Counted from the stretch's first letter, positions 8,972 to 18,438 are shown. The stretch: 64,000 bases of DNA from Arthrobacter dokdonellae (GCF_003268655.1 NZ_CP029642.1:62001-126000), one strand, 5' to 3'. Translations and numbers: made by a program. The notes: generated by a model not told the origin, from the sequence alone.

Positions 8972-10381
8972 TCAATGTACGCCACCGACGGCTGACTTGT
9001 TCGATATCCCGAGCGCCGAAATGATGCCGCCGGCCATGAACATGCACGCGGTGATCACCACGATGCGCCGGAACGAACCAAAGTCCAGGATGCCACCAAG
9101 CATGACGCCCGCCAACGCCACCGCCATCAGGCCCGCGACCCGGGACACGGCGTTGTTGATGGCCGAACCAATTCCGCTCTGTCGCGTGGGCACCGCCCCC
9201 AGGATGGCCGCCGTCAGGGGCGCCACGGTCATGGACATGCCCACGGAGAACACGAACAGGCCCGGCAGGATCTGCAGCCAAAAGTTGAACGGGCGCGAAG
9301 TGGTTGCCATCAACAGGTACCCCGAGCCAGCCACGATGGGCCCAACGGCCATGAACAGCCGCGGCCCGTATTTTCCGGCCAGGGTGCCAAACGGGCCGGA
9401 CAGCAGCAGCAGGATCACGGCCGTGGGCATCGACGCCAGCCCGGCCAGGGCCGCCGGCAGCCCTGCCACCTCCTGCAGGAACAGCACCATCATCAGCCCT
9501 CCCAACGATGCCCCTGCATAGATGAACGTGGTGGCCATGTTCCCAATGCCAAAGTTGCGGATCCGGAACAGGGCCAGCGGCATCATGGGTGCGCTCGATC
9601 GGTGCTCCCACCACAGGAACACCGCCAGCGCGGCCAGCCCCACCACGAGCGGCACAACCACGGCGGGGTTGCCCCAGCCGAGGCGGTCCTGCTCAATCAA
9701 GGCAAAGACGGTGCCAGCCAGTCCGACAGACGCCAGCAACGCCCCCGGGACGTCCACCCGCCCCCGGGAGCCGGCGGCAGCCCCGGCGTCGTCCTTGGGA
9801 AGGACGTTCTTGGGCGGGGCGTCCTTGGACGTGGGAACTGGCAGCGCCAGACCCCGCAACAGCAACAGGGTGGCGGCAATGGGCAGGACGTTGATGGCGA
9901 AGATGTAGCGCCAGCTGGCAAAGTCCACGAGGAGGCCGCCGAGCAGCGGGCCGGCCAGGAAGGCGGTGCCGGTCCAGGCCGTCCACGAGCCAATCGCCTT
10001 GGCCTGGGCGGGTCCGCTGAAGGTGGAGGTGATCAGCGCCAGCGAACTCGGCACCAGCAGCGCCGCCCCGGCCCCCTGCACGCAGCGGGCCAGGATCAGC
10101 AGGAGCCCGGTGGGCGCCACGGCACAGGCCAGCGAGGCGGCGCCAAAGATGAGCAGCCCTGCCCGAAGGATCCGCACCCGGCCAAAGGTGTCGGACAGGG
10201 AGCCGGCAATCAGGATCAGCGAGCCCAGCGCCAGCAGGTACGCATCCACCACCCACTGCTGCGTGGTGATCCCGCCGCCCAGCTCGCGGTCCATGGCCGG
10301 CAGCGCCACGTTGACGATGGCCCCGTCCAGGAAGGCCACAAAGGAGGCCAGGATGGCCACCCACAGCACGCGCCGCTGCAC
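8972..10381 (-). CDS. MFS transporter, DHA2 (14-TM) drug:H+ antiporter family
   Basis: Proton-coupled exporter of the inner membrane. 469 residues with about 14 hydrophobic segments, the 14-TM signature LDGAIVNVALPAM near residues 18-30 and motif A (GSLSDTFGRVRI) near 60-71. A hydrophilic loop rich in K, D and P (about 195-225) separates the two halves, as usual. The start is a GTG at 10381, three bases after the ABC permease stop, with AAAGGG upstream. Same-strand packing with the ABC-2 pair suggests one multi-exporter operon; substrate unknown. Confidence 0.9.
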   Translation of the reverse strand: MQRRVLWVAILASFVAFLDGAIVNVALPAMDRELGGGITTQQWVVDAYLLALGSLILIAGSLSDTFGRVRILRAGLLIFGAASLACAVAPTGLLLILARCVQGAGAALLVPSSLALITSTFSGPAQAKAIGSWTAWTGTAFLAGPLLGGLLVDFASWRYIFAINVLPIAATLLLLRGLALPVPTSKDAPPKNVLPKDDAGAAAGSRGRVDVPGALLASVGLAGTVFALIEQDRLGWGNPAVVVPLVVGLAALAVFLWWEHRSSAPMMPLALFRIRNFGIGNMATTFIYAGASLGGLMMVLFLQEVAGLPAALAGLASMPTAVILLLLSGPFGTLAGKYGPRLFMAVGPIVAGSGYLLMATTSRPFNFWLQILPGLFVFSVGMSMTVAPLTAAILGAVPTRQSGIGSAINNAVSRVAGLMAVALAGVMLGGILDFGSFRRIVVITACMFMAGGIISALGISNKSAVGGVH

Positions 10382-10384
10382 GGC

Positions 10385-11605
10385 TCAGCCCTTTCTGGCG
10401 AACGCGGTCCGAAGGGAGAGCTTGCGCGAGTATTCGATGGAACCGTACCGGAACAAGTGCACCGCCAACCGCAGCGCCAGCAGGCCAAAGACGAACAGTT
10501 CGGCAATCACCACTGCGGCGGAGACCGCGCTCAGCGAGCCGAAGCCGTTGCGCAGCATGGCGGTGATGGGAGCCGTGAACGGGAAGAACGTGAAGATCTG
10601 CACAATGATGTTGCCGGGGTCGCTGACCACCATGGTCACAATGTAGAACGGGATGAACATCAGGATCATCACCGGCGCAAACACCGTGCTCGCGTCCTTG
10701 GCCGTGGGCATCACCGCGCCAATCGCCACCAGCACTCCCGTGAACAGGATGAAGCCGCCCGTGAACAGCAGGGCGCCCACCAGCATGGGCCAAAACTGGA
10801 ATTGCAGGTGCGTCAGGTCAAAGTTGGGCATGGAGAGCTGGTCGTGGAAAAACACGTAGCCAATGACCATGGGGGCGGCGAACACCACGGCCTGCACCGC
10901 ACCCACCAGAAACAGCGAGATCACCTTGCCCACCACCAGCGTGGTCGGGTTCAGCGTGGTGAGGATCATCTCCGTGACCCGGTTTTCCTTTTCCTCCAGC
11001 GTGGAGGCCAGCATCTGGTTCGCCAGCAGGATGATCACCACGTAGAACAGCACCAGGAACAGCAGCGGCGGCACCACGGTTTCCAGCCCGCCGGACACCT
11101 GCCCGCCCTTGAACGTCTCCGTCTCCGTGCTGAACTTGCCCTGCACTGCGGCCGCCACCTCCGCCGAGCCCACCTTTTCCTGGGCGGAGAGGACCAGCAG
11201 CTGCCGGGCCACGGCCTCATAGCTGCCGTTCTTGAAAATGCCCTGGTCCGCGCCGTAGACCTTGACCGGCTCCTGGCTGAGGTTGGCCGGAAAGCTGAAG
11301 TAGGCGTTGAGGCTGCCATCCTTCACACGTTCGACGGCGGAGCCCGGGTAGGTCTCCACCGCACCTCCCATGGCCTTGGCTATGCCGGGATCCAGCAGCC
11401 CGGAGGCGTCCGTGTAGGTGAAACTGAGCTTGTCGTTCTTCTGCGCCTCGGTCAGGGTCTTGGTGTTGGAGCTGCTGGCGAACACCAGCCCAAAGACGAT
11501 GGCCAGCAGCACCGGGATGGCCAGCGTCGCAATCCAGAAGCGCCGCTTCTTGATGGTCCGGGTGAATTCAAACTGCACCACGGTGCCCAGGTTGTGCCGC
11601 GCCAT
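10385..11605 (-). CDS. ABC-2 family permease (NatB-like)
   Basis: 406-residue permease: one N-terminal TM segment (residues about 22-45), a long extracytoplasmic domain (about 50-185) with charged repeats, then five or six TM segments from about 190 onward. This one-plus-many layout is that of NatB / ABC2_membrane_3 permeases. It begins one base after the ATPase stop. It likely extrudes a toxic ion, peptide or drug with the ATPase encoded at 11607-12539. Nothing in the sequence fixes the substrate. Confidence 0.9.
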   Translation of the reverse strand: MARHNLGTVVQFEFTRTIKKRRFWIATLAIPVLLAIVFGLVFASSSNTKTLTEAQKNDKLSFTYTDASGLLDPGIAKAMGGAVETYPGSAVERVKDGSLNAYFSFPANLSQEPVKVYGADQGIFKNGSYEAVARQLLVLSAQEKVGSAEVAAAVQGKFSTETETFKGGQVSGGLETVVPPLLFLVLFYVVIILLANQMLASTLEEKENRVTEMILTTLNPTTLVVGKVISLFLVGAVQAVVFAAPMVIGYVFFHDQLSMPNFDLTHLQFQFWPMLVGALLFTGGFILFTGVLVAIGAVMPTAKDASTVFAPVMILMFIPFYIVTMVVSDPGNIIVQIFTFFPFTAPITAMLRNGFGSLSAVSAAVVIAELFVFGLLALRLAVHLFRYGSIEYSRKLSLRTAFARKG

Positions 11606-11606
11606 G

Positions 11607-12539
11607 TTACTTCACCGCCGTTTCAGCCGCGGCCTTCTCGCCGTAGACCTGGATGAAGATGTCGTCCAGGCTCCGTTTGGCCGCCACGAAGCTGCGCACC
11701 TGCAGGCCGGAACTGACCAGGTCCCGCAGCACGTCCGCCTCATCCGCGGTGTCGTCCAGCGCCAGCTCCGCATAGTTGGTTTCCTGCAGCACCACCCTGT
11801 ATCGCGGCGATTCCGGGACCGTGCCGCTGCACTTCAGCCGCACGGTGCGTCCGCCAAACTGGTTCTGCACCTCGTCAATCGTGCCGTAGGCCTCGGACTT
11901 TCCGTCCTTGAGCAGGATGATCCGGTCGCACAGCCGCTCCACCTCCTCCATCTGGTGCGTGACCATCATGACGGTGGCGCCAGCCTTTTTTCTCTCCTCA
12001 ATGAGGTCCATCAACAGCCTGCGGTTCACCGGGTCAAAGCCCTTGGTGGGCTCGTCCAGGATCAGCAGCTCCGGCTCGTTCATGATGGTCACGCCCAGCT
12101 GGATCTTTTGCTGCTGGCCGCCGGAGAGCTTGTCCACGCGCACATCAGCCTTGTCCGCCAGCTCCACCCGGTCCAGGTAGTCGCGGGAAAATCTTTGGGC
12201 ATCCGCCTTGGTCAGGCCCTTGAGCCGTCCGAAGTACGTCATGACGTCCAGGACGGACTCCTTTTTGTACAGTCCCCGTTCCTCCGGCAGGTACCCCAGC
12301 CGCGCCCCATAGTCGTCGCTGAACACGCGGCCGTTGATCTCCAGGGTCCCGGACGTGGGACGGTAGATGCCCAGAAGGGCCCGGATCGTCGTCGTCTTTC
12401 CACTGCCGTTGCTGCCGAGAAAGCCAAACGTCTCACCGCGGGCCACATCAAAGGACAGTCCGTCGATGACGGTGGTTTCGCCAAACTGCATGCGAAAATC
12501 CCTGATGTGAATGAGTGGTTTCGCAACTGCGTTGTCCAT
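11607..12539 (-). CDS. ABC transporter ATP-binding protein (NatA-like)
   Basis: 310-residue ATPase from the ATG at 12539: Walker A GSNGSGKT at 42-49, signature LSGGQ at 138-142, Walker B LLILDEPTKGFDP near 158-170, and an intact switch histidine (VTHQMEEVE near 193-201). The LGYLPEERGLY stretch before the signature is typical of NatA ATPases. The frame is open upstream to 12668, but those 43 codons have GC-rich non-coding character and no ribosome site. First gene of the exporter cluster and divergent from the TRIC-type gene. Confidence 0.92.
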   Translation of the reverse strand: MDNAVAKPLIHIRDFRMQFGETTVIDGLSFDVARGETFGFLGSNGSGKTTTIRALLGIYRPTSGTLEINGRVFSDDYGARLGYLPEERGLYKKESVLDVMTYFGRLKGLTKADAQRFSRDYLDRVELADKADVRVDKLSGGQQQKIQLGVTIMNEPELLILDEPTKGFDPVNRRLLMDLIEERKKAGATVMMVTHQMEEVERLCDRIILLKDGKSEAYGTIDEVQNQFGGRTVRLKCSGTVPESPRYRVVLQETNYAELALDDTADEADVLRDLVSSGLQVRSFVAAKRSLDDIFIQVYGEKAAAETAVK

Positions 12540-12707
12540 TTGTCCAGCGTATCGACATTTCACGGCCGATGGCGTCCCCCGGCGGCCCGCGGGATGGGCG
12601 CGCCCGACGGCCTGTCGGATTGGCCGCTCCGCCGCCGGCCGCCATACGCTTGACCGTGCCATCCCCACGGCTGTTCAGCCGCCCAAGCCAACCGAGGGAA
12701 ACGCCCG

Positions 12708-13352
12708 ATGACCTTTGACCTTGCCCTGGTCCTGGACCTTCTGGGCTGCTTCTTCTTTGCCGTCTCGGGCTCCCTCCTGGCGGTCCGAAACGGCTTTGAT
12801 CTGGTGGGCTCGGTGCTGCTGGGTTCGCGGGTGGGGCTGGGCGGCGGGGTGGTCCGCGACCTCATCCTCAATGCCGGGCCGCCTGCAGCCTTCAGCAATC
12901 CCCTCTACCTGGCCGCGCCGCTGCTGGCCGCCGTGGTGGTGTACTTCGTCGTGGGCGGCGTGAAGCGCGCGAACCGGCTGGTGCTGACGTTCGACGCCGG
13001 CGGTCTGGCCCTGTTTTGCATCACCGGCGCGCTGAAGGCACTGGACGCGGGCATGAACGCGGCCGCGGCCATCCTGCTGGGCGTCACCACCGCCGTGGGC
13101 GGAGGAATCCTGCGCGACGTGACCGCCAACCAGGTGCCGAGCGTCTTCGACCCCAAGACCATGTACGCCATCCCGGCGCTGCTCGGCTCCGCCCTGGCCA
13201 CGGGCCTGTGGTACCTGGGCTGGCTGAACCTGGCCACGGGGAGCACAGCCGCCGTGCTGGTCTTCACGCTCCGCCTGCTCGGCCTGAAGTTCGGCTGGCA
13301 CGCCCCGCTCGCCGCCCGCAGCTGGGCGCGTCCGCGATTCCTCCGCGGCTAG
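12708..13352 (+). CDS. TRIC-type (UPF0126) membrane protein
   Basis: 214-residue protein with about seven TM segments in two homologous halves. Each half carries a G-rich plus RD motif: GLGGGVVRDLILN near residues 44-56 and AVGGGILRDVTANQ near 124-137. This duplication is the mark of the trimeric intracellular cation channel / YadS family, some members of which conduct potassium or transport glycine. The role here is not set by its neighbours, which are an unrelated exporter operon and a SUKH-like gene. The start has only a weak ribosome site (GAGGGA). Confidence 0.88.
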   Translation: MTFDLALVLDLLGCFFFAVSGSLLAVRNGFDLVGSVLLGSRVGLGGGVVRDLILNAGPPAAFSNPLYLAAPLLAAVVVYFVVGGVKRANRLVLTFDAGGLALFCITGALKALDAGMNAAAAILLGVTTAVGGGILRDVTANQVPSVFDPKTMYAIPALLGSALATGLWYLGWLNLATGSTAAVLVFTLRLLGLKFGWHAPLAARSWARPRFLRG

Positions 13353-13391
13353 GATTGAGGGACACAACGGTTGCCGATCCTGGAGTATTGA

Positions 13392-13817
13392 ATGTCCGAC
13401 ATTTTTGTTGAGAAGTTCCGCGGCCTGGTGCCCCTCTATCTGGGGGAACCCTGGCAGGAAGCTGACGGGATCGACCTGGAAGACCTGGACAGCATTTTTG
13501 CGGAACTGGACATCACCGTCCCACAGGCGCTGCGGGAATTCCTGGCAGCCCTCGGAAACTGCGAAGAGCTCATGGAGGCGTACTACTACTTCTGGGATCC
13601 GGAGGAACTGGAAATCGAGGACGGCTACCTGCTGTTCCTGGAGGACGAGGACGAGGCCTACACGTGGGGCATGCGCGCCGACCAGGCCGATGTCCCCGAC
13701 CCCATCGTGTGGCGCCGCAACAACCGCACGGGAGCATGGATCAACGAGGAGGGCACGTTCAGCGAATTCGTCTTCGACATGCTCGACTGGGTCTTCAACG
13801 ACGACAACGACGACTGA
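13392..13817 (+). CDS. SMI1/KNR4 (SUKH)-like acidic protein
   Basis: 141-residue, strongly acidic protein; the C-terminus is almost all D, N and E (FNDDNDD). The pattern fits the SUKH fold: an N-terminal IPQALREFLAALGNCE-like helix, then short beta strands with YYYFWDPEELEIEDGYLLFLEDED and a W-x-x-x near VWRRNNRTGAW. SUKH proteins often act as immunity proteins to secreted toxins, but isolated copies are also common, and no toxin gene is next to this one. GGAG sits eight bases before the ATG. Function open. Confidence 0.72.
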   Translation: MSDIFVEKFRGLVPLYLGEPWQEADGIDLEDLDSIFAELDITVPQALREFLAALGNCEELMEAYYYFWDPEELEIEDGYLLFLEDEDEAYTWGMRADQADVPDPIVWRRNNRTGAWINEEGTFSEFVFDMLDWVFNDDNDD

Positions 13818-13847
13818 CCGGCAGTCGGGTCCCCACGTCGTTCCTTC

Positions 13848-13910
13848 GTTGACATTGGAGATAACGACCTGTCCGAACGCCGCGGAGCGGTCGTAATCTC
13901 GAACTTCAAC
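13848..13910. repeat. Imperfect inverted repeat between convergent genes
   Basis: Left arm 13848-13869 and right arm 13889-13910 are 22-nt reverse complements with four mismatches. The arms begin GTTGA on the left and end TCAAC on the right, and flank the loop with ACGACC and GGTCGT. The 19-nt loop itself contains GCCGCGG. It lies between the ends of the SUKH-like gene and the polyprenyl synthase, so a two-way terminator role is likely. Confidence 0.75.
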
Positions 13911-13913
13911 GGG

Positions 13914-15017
13914 TTAGACGTCGCGGGAGACCACGGCTTCGGCGAAACTGGCCAGGGCTGTCTTGACCATGCCGTCGGGCAGCGGCGCCAGCGCGGCAAT
14001 CGCCTGCGCAGACCACTCGCGGGCCACAGTCCAGGACTCGGCCGTGACGGGGTGTTCGCGCAGCGCTGCCACGGCGTCGGCCAGCGCCTCGTCGCTGCTC
14101 AGGTCCCCGTCAACCAGCGCAAGGACCGCCACAGCGGAGGCATCCCCCGCGGCGGCGGCCTTGCGCAGCAGCAGCACGGGCAACGTGGGCACGCCTTCGC
14201 GCAGGTCCGTCCCAGGTGACTTCCCGGAGACCTGCTTCAGGCCCGTGACGTCAATGACGTCGTCGGCCAGCTGGAAGGCGATGCCCACCTTCTCCCCGTA
14301 CTCCAGCATGACGTCCTGGAGCTCCTCGGGCACGCCGGCGAAGATGGCGCCGAGCTGCCCGGAGGCCGCGACAAGCGATCCGGTCTTGTCTGCAATGACG
14401 GACAGGTAGTGTTCCACGGGGTCCTGGTCCTCGCGCGGCCCCACGGTCTCGTGCAGCTGGCCCAGGCAGAGCCGTTCAAAGGTGCGGGCCTGGATGCCCA
14501 GCGCACGGGCGCCCAGCTCGGAGACCAGGATGGACGCGCGGGCAAAGATGAGGTCGCCGGTGAGAATCGCCACCGTGTTGCCCCAGACCTCGTGGGCCGT
14601 GGGCGCCCCCCGGCGGTACGGCGCGGAGTCCATGACGTCGTCGTGGTAGAGCGTGGCCAGGTGCGTCAGTTCAACCACGACGGCGGCCTGCACCACTTCC
14701 GCGCGGCTGGCGTCCCCGAGGTGCGCGGCCAGGAGCACCAGTAGGGGGCGGATGCGCTTGCCGCCCGCTTCCACCAGGTGCCGGCTGGTGGCGTCGGCCA
14801 GCGGATCGGAGTTCGCGATCGCTTCCCGCAGCACTTTCTCCACCTTGGCCATGCGCAGCGCAATCGAAGGACCCAGCTCGGGGTCGTCGGCGACGGCGGT
14901 GAACCCGGCCGGCAATTGCAATCCGGTGGCAATCGCCATGGTGCTGGGGTTCGCATCCTCGGAGACGGCACGCCCGTGCCCTGCGTGGGTCCAGCTGTGG
15001 TCTGCGGAAGTAGTCAC
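13914..15017 (-). CDS. Polyprenyl diphosphate synthase
   Basis: Trans-prenyltransferase that lengthens isoprenyl diphosphates, here presumably the menaquinone side chain. 367 residues. GGKRIRP is at 85-91, the first aspartate-rich motif DDVMD at 126-130 followed by RRGAPT, and the second in FQLADDVIDVTG near residue 250. The first 27 residues look disordered, and an internal ATG (MAIATGLQL) is an alternative start. It overlaps the reductase gene by 4 nt, which ties it to menaquinone tailoring. Product chain length cannot be read reliably. Confidence 0.93.
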   Translation of the reverse strand: MTTSADHSWTHAGHGRAVSEDANPSTMAIATGLQLPAGFTAVADDPELGPSIALRMAKVEKVLREAIANSDPLADATSRHLVEAGGKRIRPLLVLLAAHLGDASRAEVVQAAVVVELTHLATLYHDDVMDSAPYRRGAPTAHEVWGNTVAILTGDLIFARASILVSELGARALGIQARTFERLCLGQLHETVGPREDQDPVEHYLSVIADKTGSLVAASGQLGAIFAGVPEELQDVMLEYGEKVGIAFQLADDVIDVTGLKQVSGKSPGTDLREGVPTLPVLLLRKAAAAGDASAVAVLALVDGDLSSDEALADAVAALREHPVTAESWTVAREWSAQAIAALAPLPDGMVKTALASFAEAVVSRDV

Positions 15018-16348
15018 TGCTTAACACTAACTATGGGAAGGGATGGTTGCTTGGGACGGGTGGTGCCCTGGTTGCTGGTGGCGGGCACCAGCTTCTCCAG
15101 TAGATGAATCACTCTATCCTCAAAACCGCGTTCGCCGGCGTCGGTCAGGTTCGCCATCATCCGCACCACAAACCGCATGAGGACGGGGACGGGCATGCCC
15201 GTGCGCAGGGCCAGTTTCATGACGGCCGGGTTGCCGATCAGGCCGGCGAAGGCCCGGCCCAGCGTGAAGTGGCTCCCCCACTGTCCGCGGACAAAGCCGC
15301 TGTAGCCGGCGAGGGCGTGGTTCGCGGCCACGCGCGAATTTGCGCCGGCCGCCCGGACAATGAAATCCGCGGCAAAACGCGCCGACTCCATGGCGTAGGA
15401 AATGCCCTCGCCGTTGAACGGGCTGACCATGCCGCCGGCATCGCCGAGCAGCATCAGCCCTTCGGAGTAGTGGGGGGTCCGGTTGAAGCCCATGGGCAGC
15501 GCGGCGCCGCGGATGGGACCGACCTGGTTTTCCGGCGTGAACCCCCATTCCTCCGGCATGGATGCCGTCCATTCGCGCAGCACGGCACGGTAGTCCAGCC
15601 TGCCAAATTCCTTGGACGAGTTCAGGATGCCGAGCCCCACGTTGGAGGTGCCGTCGCCCACGCCAAACACCCAGCCGTAGCCGGGCAGCGGCTTTCCGGG
15701 CCGGCCCGCCTGGGACGGCGCCGCCAGCTCCAGCCAGCCTTCCATCCAGTCGTCGTCGTGCCGCGGGGAGGTGAAATAGGTCCGGTACGCCACGCCCATG
15801 GGGCGGTCGCCGCGCTTCTCCAGTCCCCGGGAGACGGCGGTGCGCGTTGAGTTGCCGTCCGCTGCCAGCACGACGTCGGCAAAAAAATCGCGTGTTTCGC
15901 CCGTCTTCCGGCCGGCCCCGTCGAGAAGCGACGCGCGGGCACCCACCACGGCTCCGGCGTCGTCCGTCAGGGCTTCCGTAACGGAATGGCCCTCCAGAAT
16001 GGCGGCTCCCGCGGCCTGGGCGTGGCGGGCCAGGGCCTCATCGAAGCCCAGGCGGGTGCGGATGAGGCCGTAGCTGGGGAAGTTTGACAGTTCCGGCCAG
16101 GGCACCTCGATGGTGCGGCCGCCGGCAATCAGCCGCAGGCCCTTGTTCGGCCGCCAGCCGTCTTCGGGCCGGTGAGGCAGGCCCATGAGCTGCATTTCGC
16201 GCACCGCGCGCGGCGTCAGTCCGTCGCCGCAGACCTTTTCCCGGGGGAAGCGGGTCTTCTCCAGGACGGTGACCTCGATCCCGGCGGTGGCCAGGTGCCA
16301 GGCCGCGGTGGATCCGGCCGGGCCTGCCCCTACAACCAGTACCTTCAC
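15014..16348 (-). CDS. FAD-dependent geranylgeranyl reductase family protein (MenJ-like)
   Basis: 444-residue flavoprotein. The N-terminal GxGxxG (VVGAGPAGSTAAW, residues 5-17) binds FAD; FPREKVCGDGLTPRA is the conserved family motif near 38-52; LGDAGGMVSPFNGEGISYAMES is the second FAD motif near 300. In mycobacteria the homologue MenJ saturates one isoprene of menaquinone. Its place between menG and the polyprenyl synthase supports that role. GTG start with GGGG upstream. Confidence 0.9.
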   Translation of the reverse strand: MKVLVVGAGPAGSTAAWHLATAGIEVTVLEKTRFPREKVCGDGLTPRAVREMQLMGLPHRPEDGWRPNKGLRLIAGGRTIEVPWPELSNFPSYGLIRTRLGFDEALARHAQAAGAAILEGHSVTEALTDDAGAVVGARASLLDGAGRKTGETRDFFADVVLAADGNSTRTAVSRGLEKRGDRPMGVAYRTYFTSPRHDDDWMEGWLELAAPSQAGRPGKPLPGYGWVFGVGDGTSNVGLGILNSSKEFGRLDYRAVLREWTASMPEEWGFTPENQVGPIRGAALPMGFNRTPHYSEGLMLLGDAGGMVSPFNGEGISYAMESARFAADFIVRAAGANSRVAANHALAGYSGFVRGQWGSHFTLGRAFAGLIGNPAVMKLALRTGMPVPVLMRFVVRMMANLTDAGERGFEDRVIHLLEKLVPATSNQGTTRPKQPSLPIVSVKQ

Positions 16349-16355
16349 GGGGCCC

Positions 16356-17051
16356 CTAGTCCGGCTTCACGGCGCGGTGCACGGCCACAATGCCGCCGCT
16401 GAGGTTCCGGTACGCAACGGAGGCCCATCCGCTCTCGGCAAGCCAGCGGGAGAGCTCGTCCTGGTTGGGCCAGGCGCGGATCGACTCGGCCAGGTAGACG
16501 TAGGCGTCGGGATTGGAGGCGGTCTTCCGGGCCACGGCAGGCAGCGCGCGCATCAGGTATTCGGTGTAGACGGTGCGGAACACGGCATTGGTGGGGTGCG
16601 AAAATTCGGCCACCACCAGCCTGCCGCCGGGCTTGGTCACGCGCAGCATTTCACGCAGCGCCTTCTTGGGGTCGATGACGTTGCGCAGGCCGAAGGAGAT
16701 GGTGGCGGCGTCGAAGGAATTGTCCGCGAATGGCAGGTTGGTGGCGTCCCCGGCAACGAAGTCGATGTCCGGGCGGCGGCGCTTGCCCACCTTGAGCATG
16801 CCCACGGAGAAATCGCACGCCACCACGTGGATTCCCGCGTCCGCATACGGCTCGCTGGACGTTCCGGTGCCCGCGGCCAGGTCCAGGACGCGCTGGCCGG
16901 GAACGGCACCCACCGCGGCAACAACCACCCGGCGCCAGCGGCGCGTTTGTCCCATGGACAGGATGTCGTTGACGATGTCGTAGTTGGGGGCCACGTCGTC
17001 GAACATGGCTGCCACTTCTTCCGGACGCTTCTCAAGGGATGCACGGTTCAC
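16356..17051 (-). CDS. menG: Demethylmenaquinone methyltransferase
   Basis: SAM-dependent methyltransferase for the last step of menaquinone synthesis (UbiE/MenG family). 231 residues: [27 protein letters not shown] near the N-terminus is the UbiE signature, and [12 protein letters not shown] near 54-65 is the SAM-binding loop. [28 protein letters not shown] follows. GTG start at 17051. It is the first gene of menG - reductase - polyprenyl synthase and is divergent from menF. Confidence 0.95.
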   Translation of the reverse strand: MNRASLEKRPEEVAAMFDDVAPNYDIVNDILSMGQTRRWRRVVVAAVGAVPGQRVLDLAAGTGTSSEPYADAGIHVVACDFSVGMLKVGKRRRPDIDFVAGDATNLPFADNSFDAATISFGLRNVIDPKKALREMLRVTKPGGRLVVAEFSHPTNAVFRTVYTEYLMRALPAVARKTASNPDAYVYLAESIRAWPNQDELSRWLAESGWASVAYRNLSGGIVAVHRAVKPD

Positions 17052-17069
17052 CCCCCTAGTCTCTCAAAC

Positions 17070-17097
17070 TTTGCGCGCGCGTGCGGACGAGTAATCT
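17070..17097 (+). promoter_or_regulatory. menF promoter with short leader
   Basis: A TAATCT -10 box at 17092-17097, with TTGCGC (17071-17076) or TTTGCG (17070-17075) as -35, lies nine bases before the menF ATG. A start 6-8 nt after the -10 would leave a leader of only a few bases, and no ribosome site is seen, so menF mRNA is close to leaderless. Confidence 0.5.
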
Positions 17098-17106
17098 TGA
17101 CTCATC

Positions 17107-18438
17107 ATGACTGCAACCCTCGGCACCCATCCGCTGCGCACCCTGACCACGGCCTTGGATGCCGCGGCATTGGGCGCGCATTCCGCCGCCACCCCAGCCG
17201 ACCTCCTGGCGACCGACTCCTTCTGCTGGCTCCGGCGCGGCGAGGGCATGCTGGGCTACGGCGAGATCGCGCAGTTCACCGGCACGGGCCCCGAGCGCTT
17301 CGCCGACGCCGAACAGTGGTGGAAGGACGTGCTGGCCGGCGCCTTGGTCCGCGACACGGTACATGTCCCCGGCACCGGCGCCCTCGCATTCGGCTCCTTC
17401 GCGTTCTCCAAGTTCAGCGCGCACCCGTCCGTGCTTGTCATTCCGGAACTGGTGGTCGGCTTCCGGGACGGCACCGCCTGGCTCACGCACCTCACCGTGG
17501 ACGGCTCAGCGCCCACCGCCGAGTCCGCCCACGCCCTGCTGCGCCGGCACCTGTCCGCGTCCTCCGAAGGCTTGGCAAGCTCGACGCCGGACACCCCCGC
17601 CGCGGGGACCGTCAGCGCCGGGGCGCTCACCGAGGAACAGTGGAAGGCAACCGTGGCCGACGGCGTCCGCGCCATTGGGCGCGGCGGCCTGGACAAGGTG
17701 GTTTTGGCCCGCGACGTGGTGGCACGTTTCGACGAGCCGGTGCAACGGGTCTCAATCCTGCAACGATTGGTGCGTCTTTACGGGGAATGCTGGACTTACG
17801 GCGTGCGCGGCCTGGTGGGCGCCACACCGGAAATGTTGATCAAGGTGGACGGCACCACGGCGCAGGCCAGGGTGCTCGCCGGCACGCTTGACCGTGAGGA
17901 TGAGCCTGCCGGCGCGGTGGGTTTTGCCGCCGCAGTCTTGGGCGGCTCCGCCAAGCAGCGCCAGGAACACGACTTCGCCGTCCGCTCCTTGACCCGGCAG
18001 CTGGCACCCTTCGCCACGGATCTCGCCTTCCCCGCCGAGCCGTTCATTTTGGAGCTGCCCAATGTCTGGCACCTGGCCTCGGACGTCACGGCAGAGCTCG
18101 CGGCCTTTGAAGGCCACCTGCCCACATCGCTGGCCCTGGTGGAGGCACTGCATCCCACGGCCGCCGTGTGCGGCACGCCGCGGGAGGACGCCGGAAAGCT
18201 CATCCTGGAACTGGAAAAAATGGACCGCGGGCCGTATGCCGGGCCGGTCGGCTGGCTGGACGGGGCGGGCAACGGCGAGTGGGGCATCGCCCTGCGCGGA
18301 GCCGTGCTTGAAGACCCGCTCTCGGTGCGCCTGTACGCCGGGGCCGGAATCGTCGAGGCCTCGGATCCGGAGGCCGAACTGGCCGAGACGTGGGCCAAGT
18401 TCCGGCCCATGCTCCAGGCCCTCGGCCTGCACGCCTGA
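17107..18438 (+). CDS. menF: Isochorismate synthase
   Basis: Converts chorismate to isochorismate, the entry to menaquinone. 443 residues with the chorismate-binding fold in the C-terminal half: LDKVVLARDV near 198, ARVLAGT near 257, LHPTAAVCGTPRED near 340-354, and the final RLYAGAGIVEASDPEAELAETWAKFRPML. Siderophore isochorismate synthases (DhbC/EntC) share these motifs, but the divergent menG and the nearby menD and menC make the menaquinone role far more likely. Confidence 0.93.
   Translation: MTATLGTHPLRTLTTALDAAALGAHSAATPADLLATDSFCWLRRGEGMLGYGEIAQFTGTGPERFADAEQWWKDVLAGALVRDTVHVPGTGALAFGSFAFSKFSAHPSVLVIPELVVGFRDGTAWLTHLTVDGSAPTAESAHALLRRHLSASSEGLASSTPDTPAAGTVSAGALTEEQWKATVADGVRAIGRGGLDKVVLARDVVARFDEPVQRVSILQRLVRLYGECWTYGVRGLVGATPEMLIKVDGTTAQARVLAGTLDREDEPAGAVGFAAAVLGGSAKQRQEHDFAVRSLTRQLAPFATDLAFPAEPFILELPNVWHLASDVTAELAAFEGHLPTSLALVEALHPTAAVCGTPREDAGKLILELEKMDRGPYAGPVGWLDGAGNGEWGIALRGAVLEDPLSVRLYAGAGIVEASDPEAELAETWAKFRPMLQALGLHA

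Noticed and set aside
8937..8985. Overlap of the chelatase and MFS genes by 14 nt
   Set aside because: The upstream GTG at 8985 has no ribosome site, whereas GTG 8937 has GGGAGGAG five bases before it; the overlap disappears with the better start.
9602..11656. A very long open frame (over 680 codons) on the plus strand
   Set aside because: It lies exactly antisense to the MFS and ABC permease genes, is rich in H, Q, G and R, and has no ribosome site; it is a shadow of high-GC codon use. The same holds for the long opposite frames at 21410-23206, 41318-42703, 44327-46540, 47452-49497 and 55379-56809.
13392..13817. SUKH-like gene as immunity part of a toxin system
   Set aside because: No toxin-like, secretion or repeat-rich gene is next to it; family membership alone is not enough.
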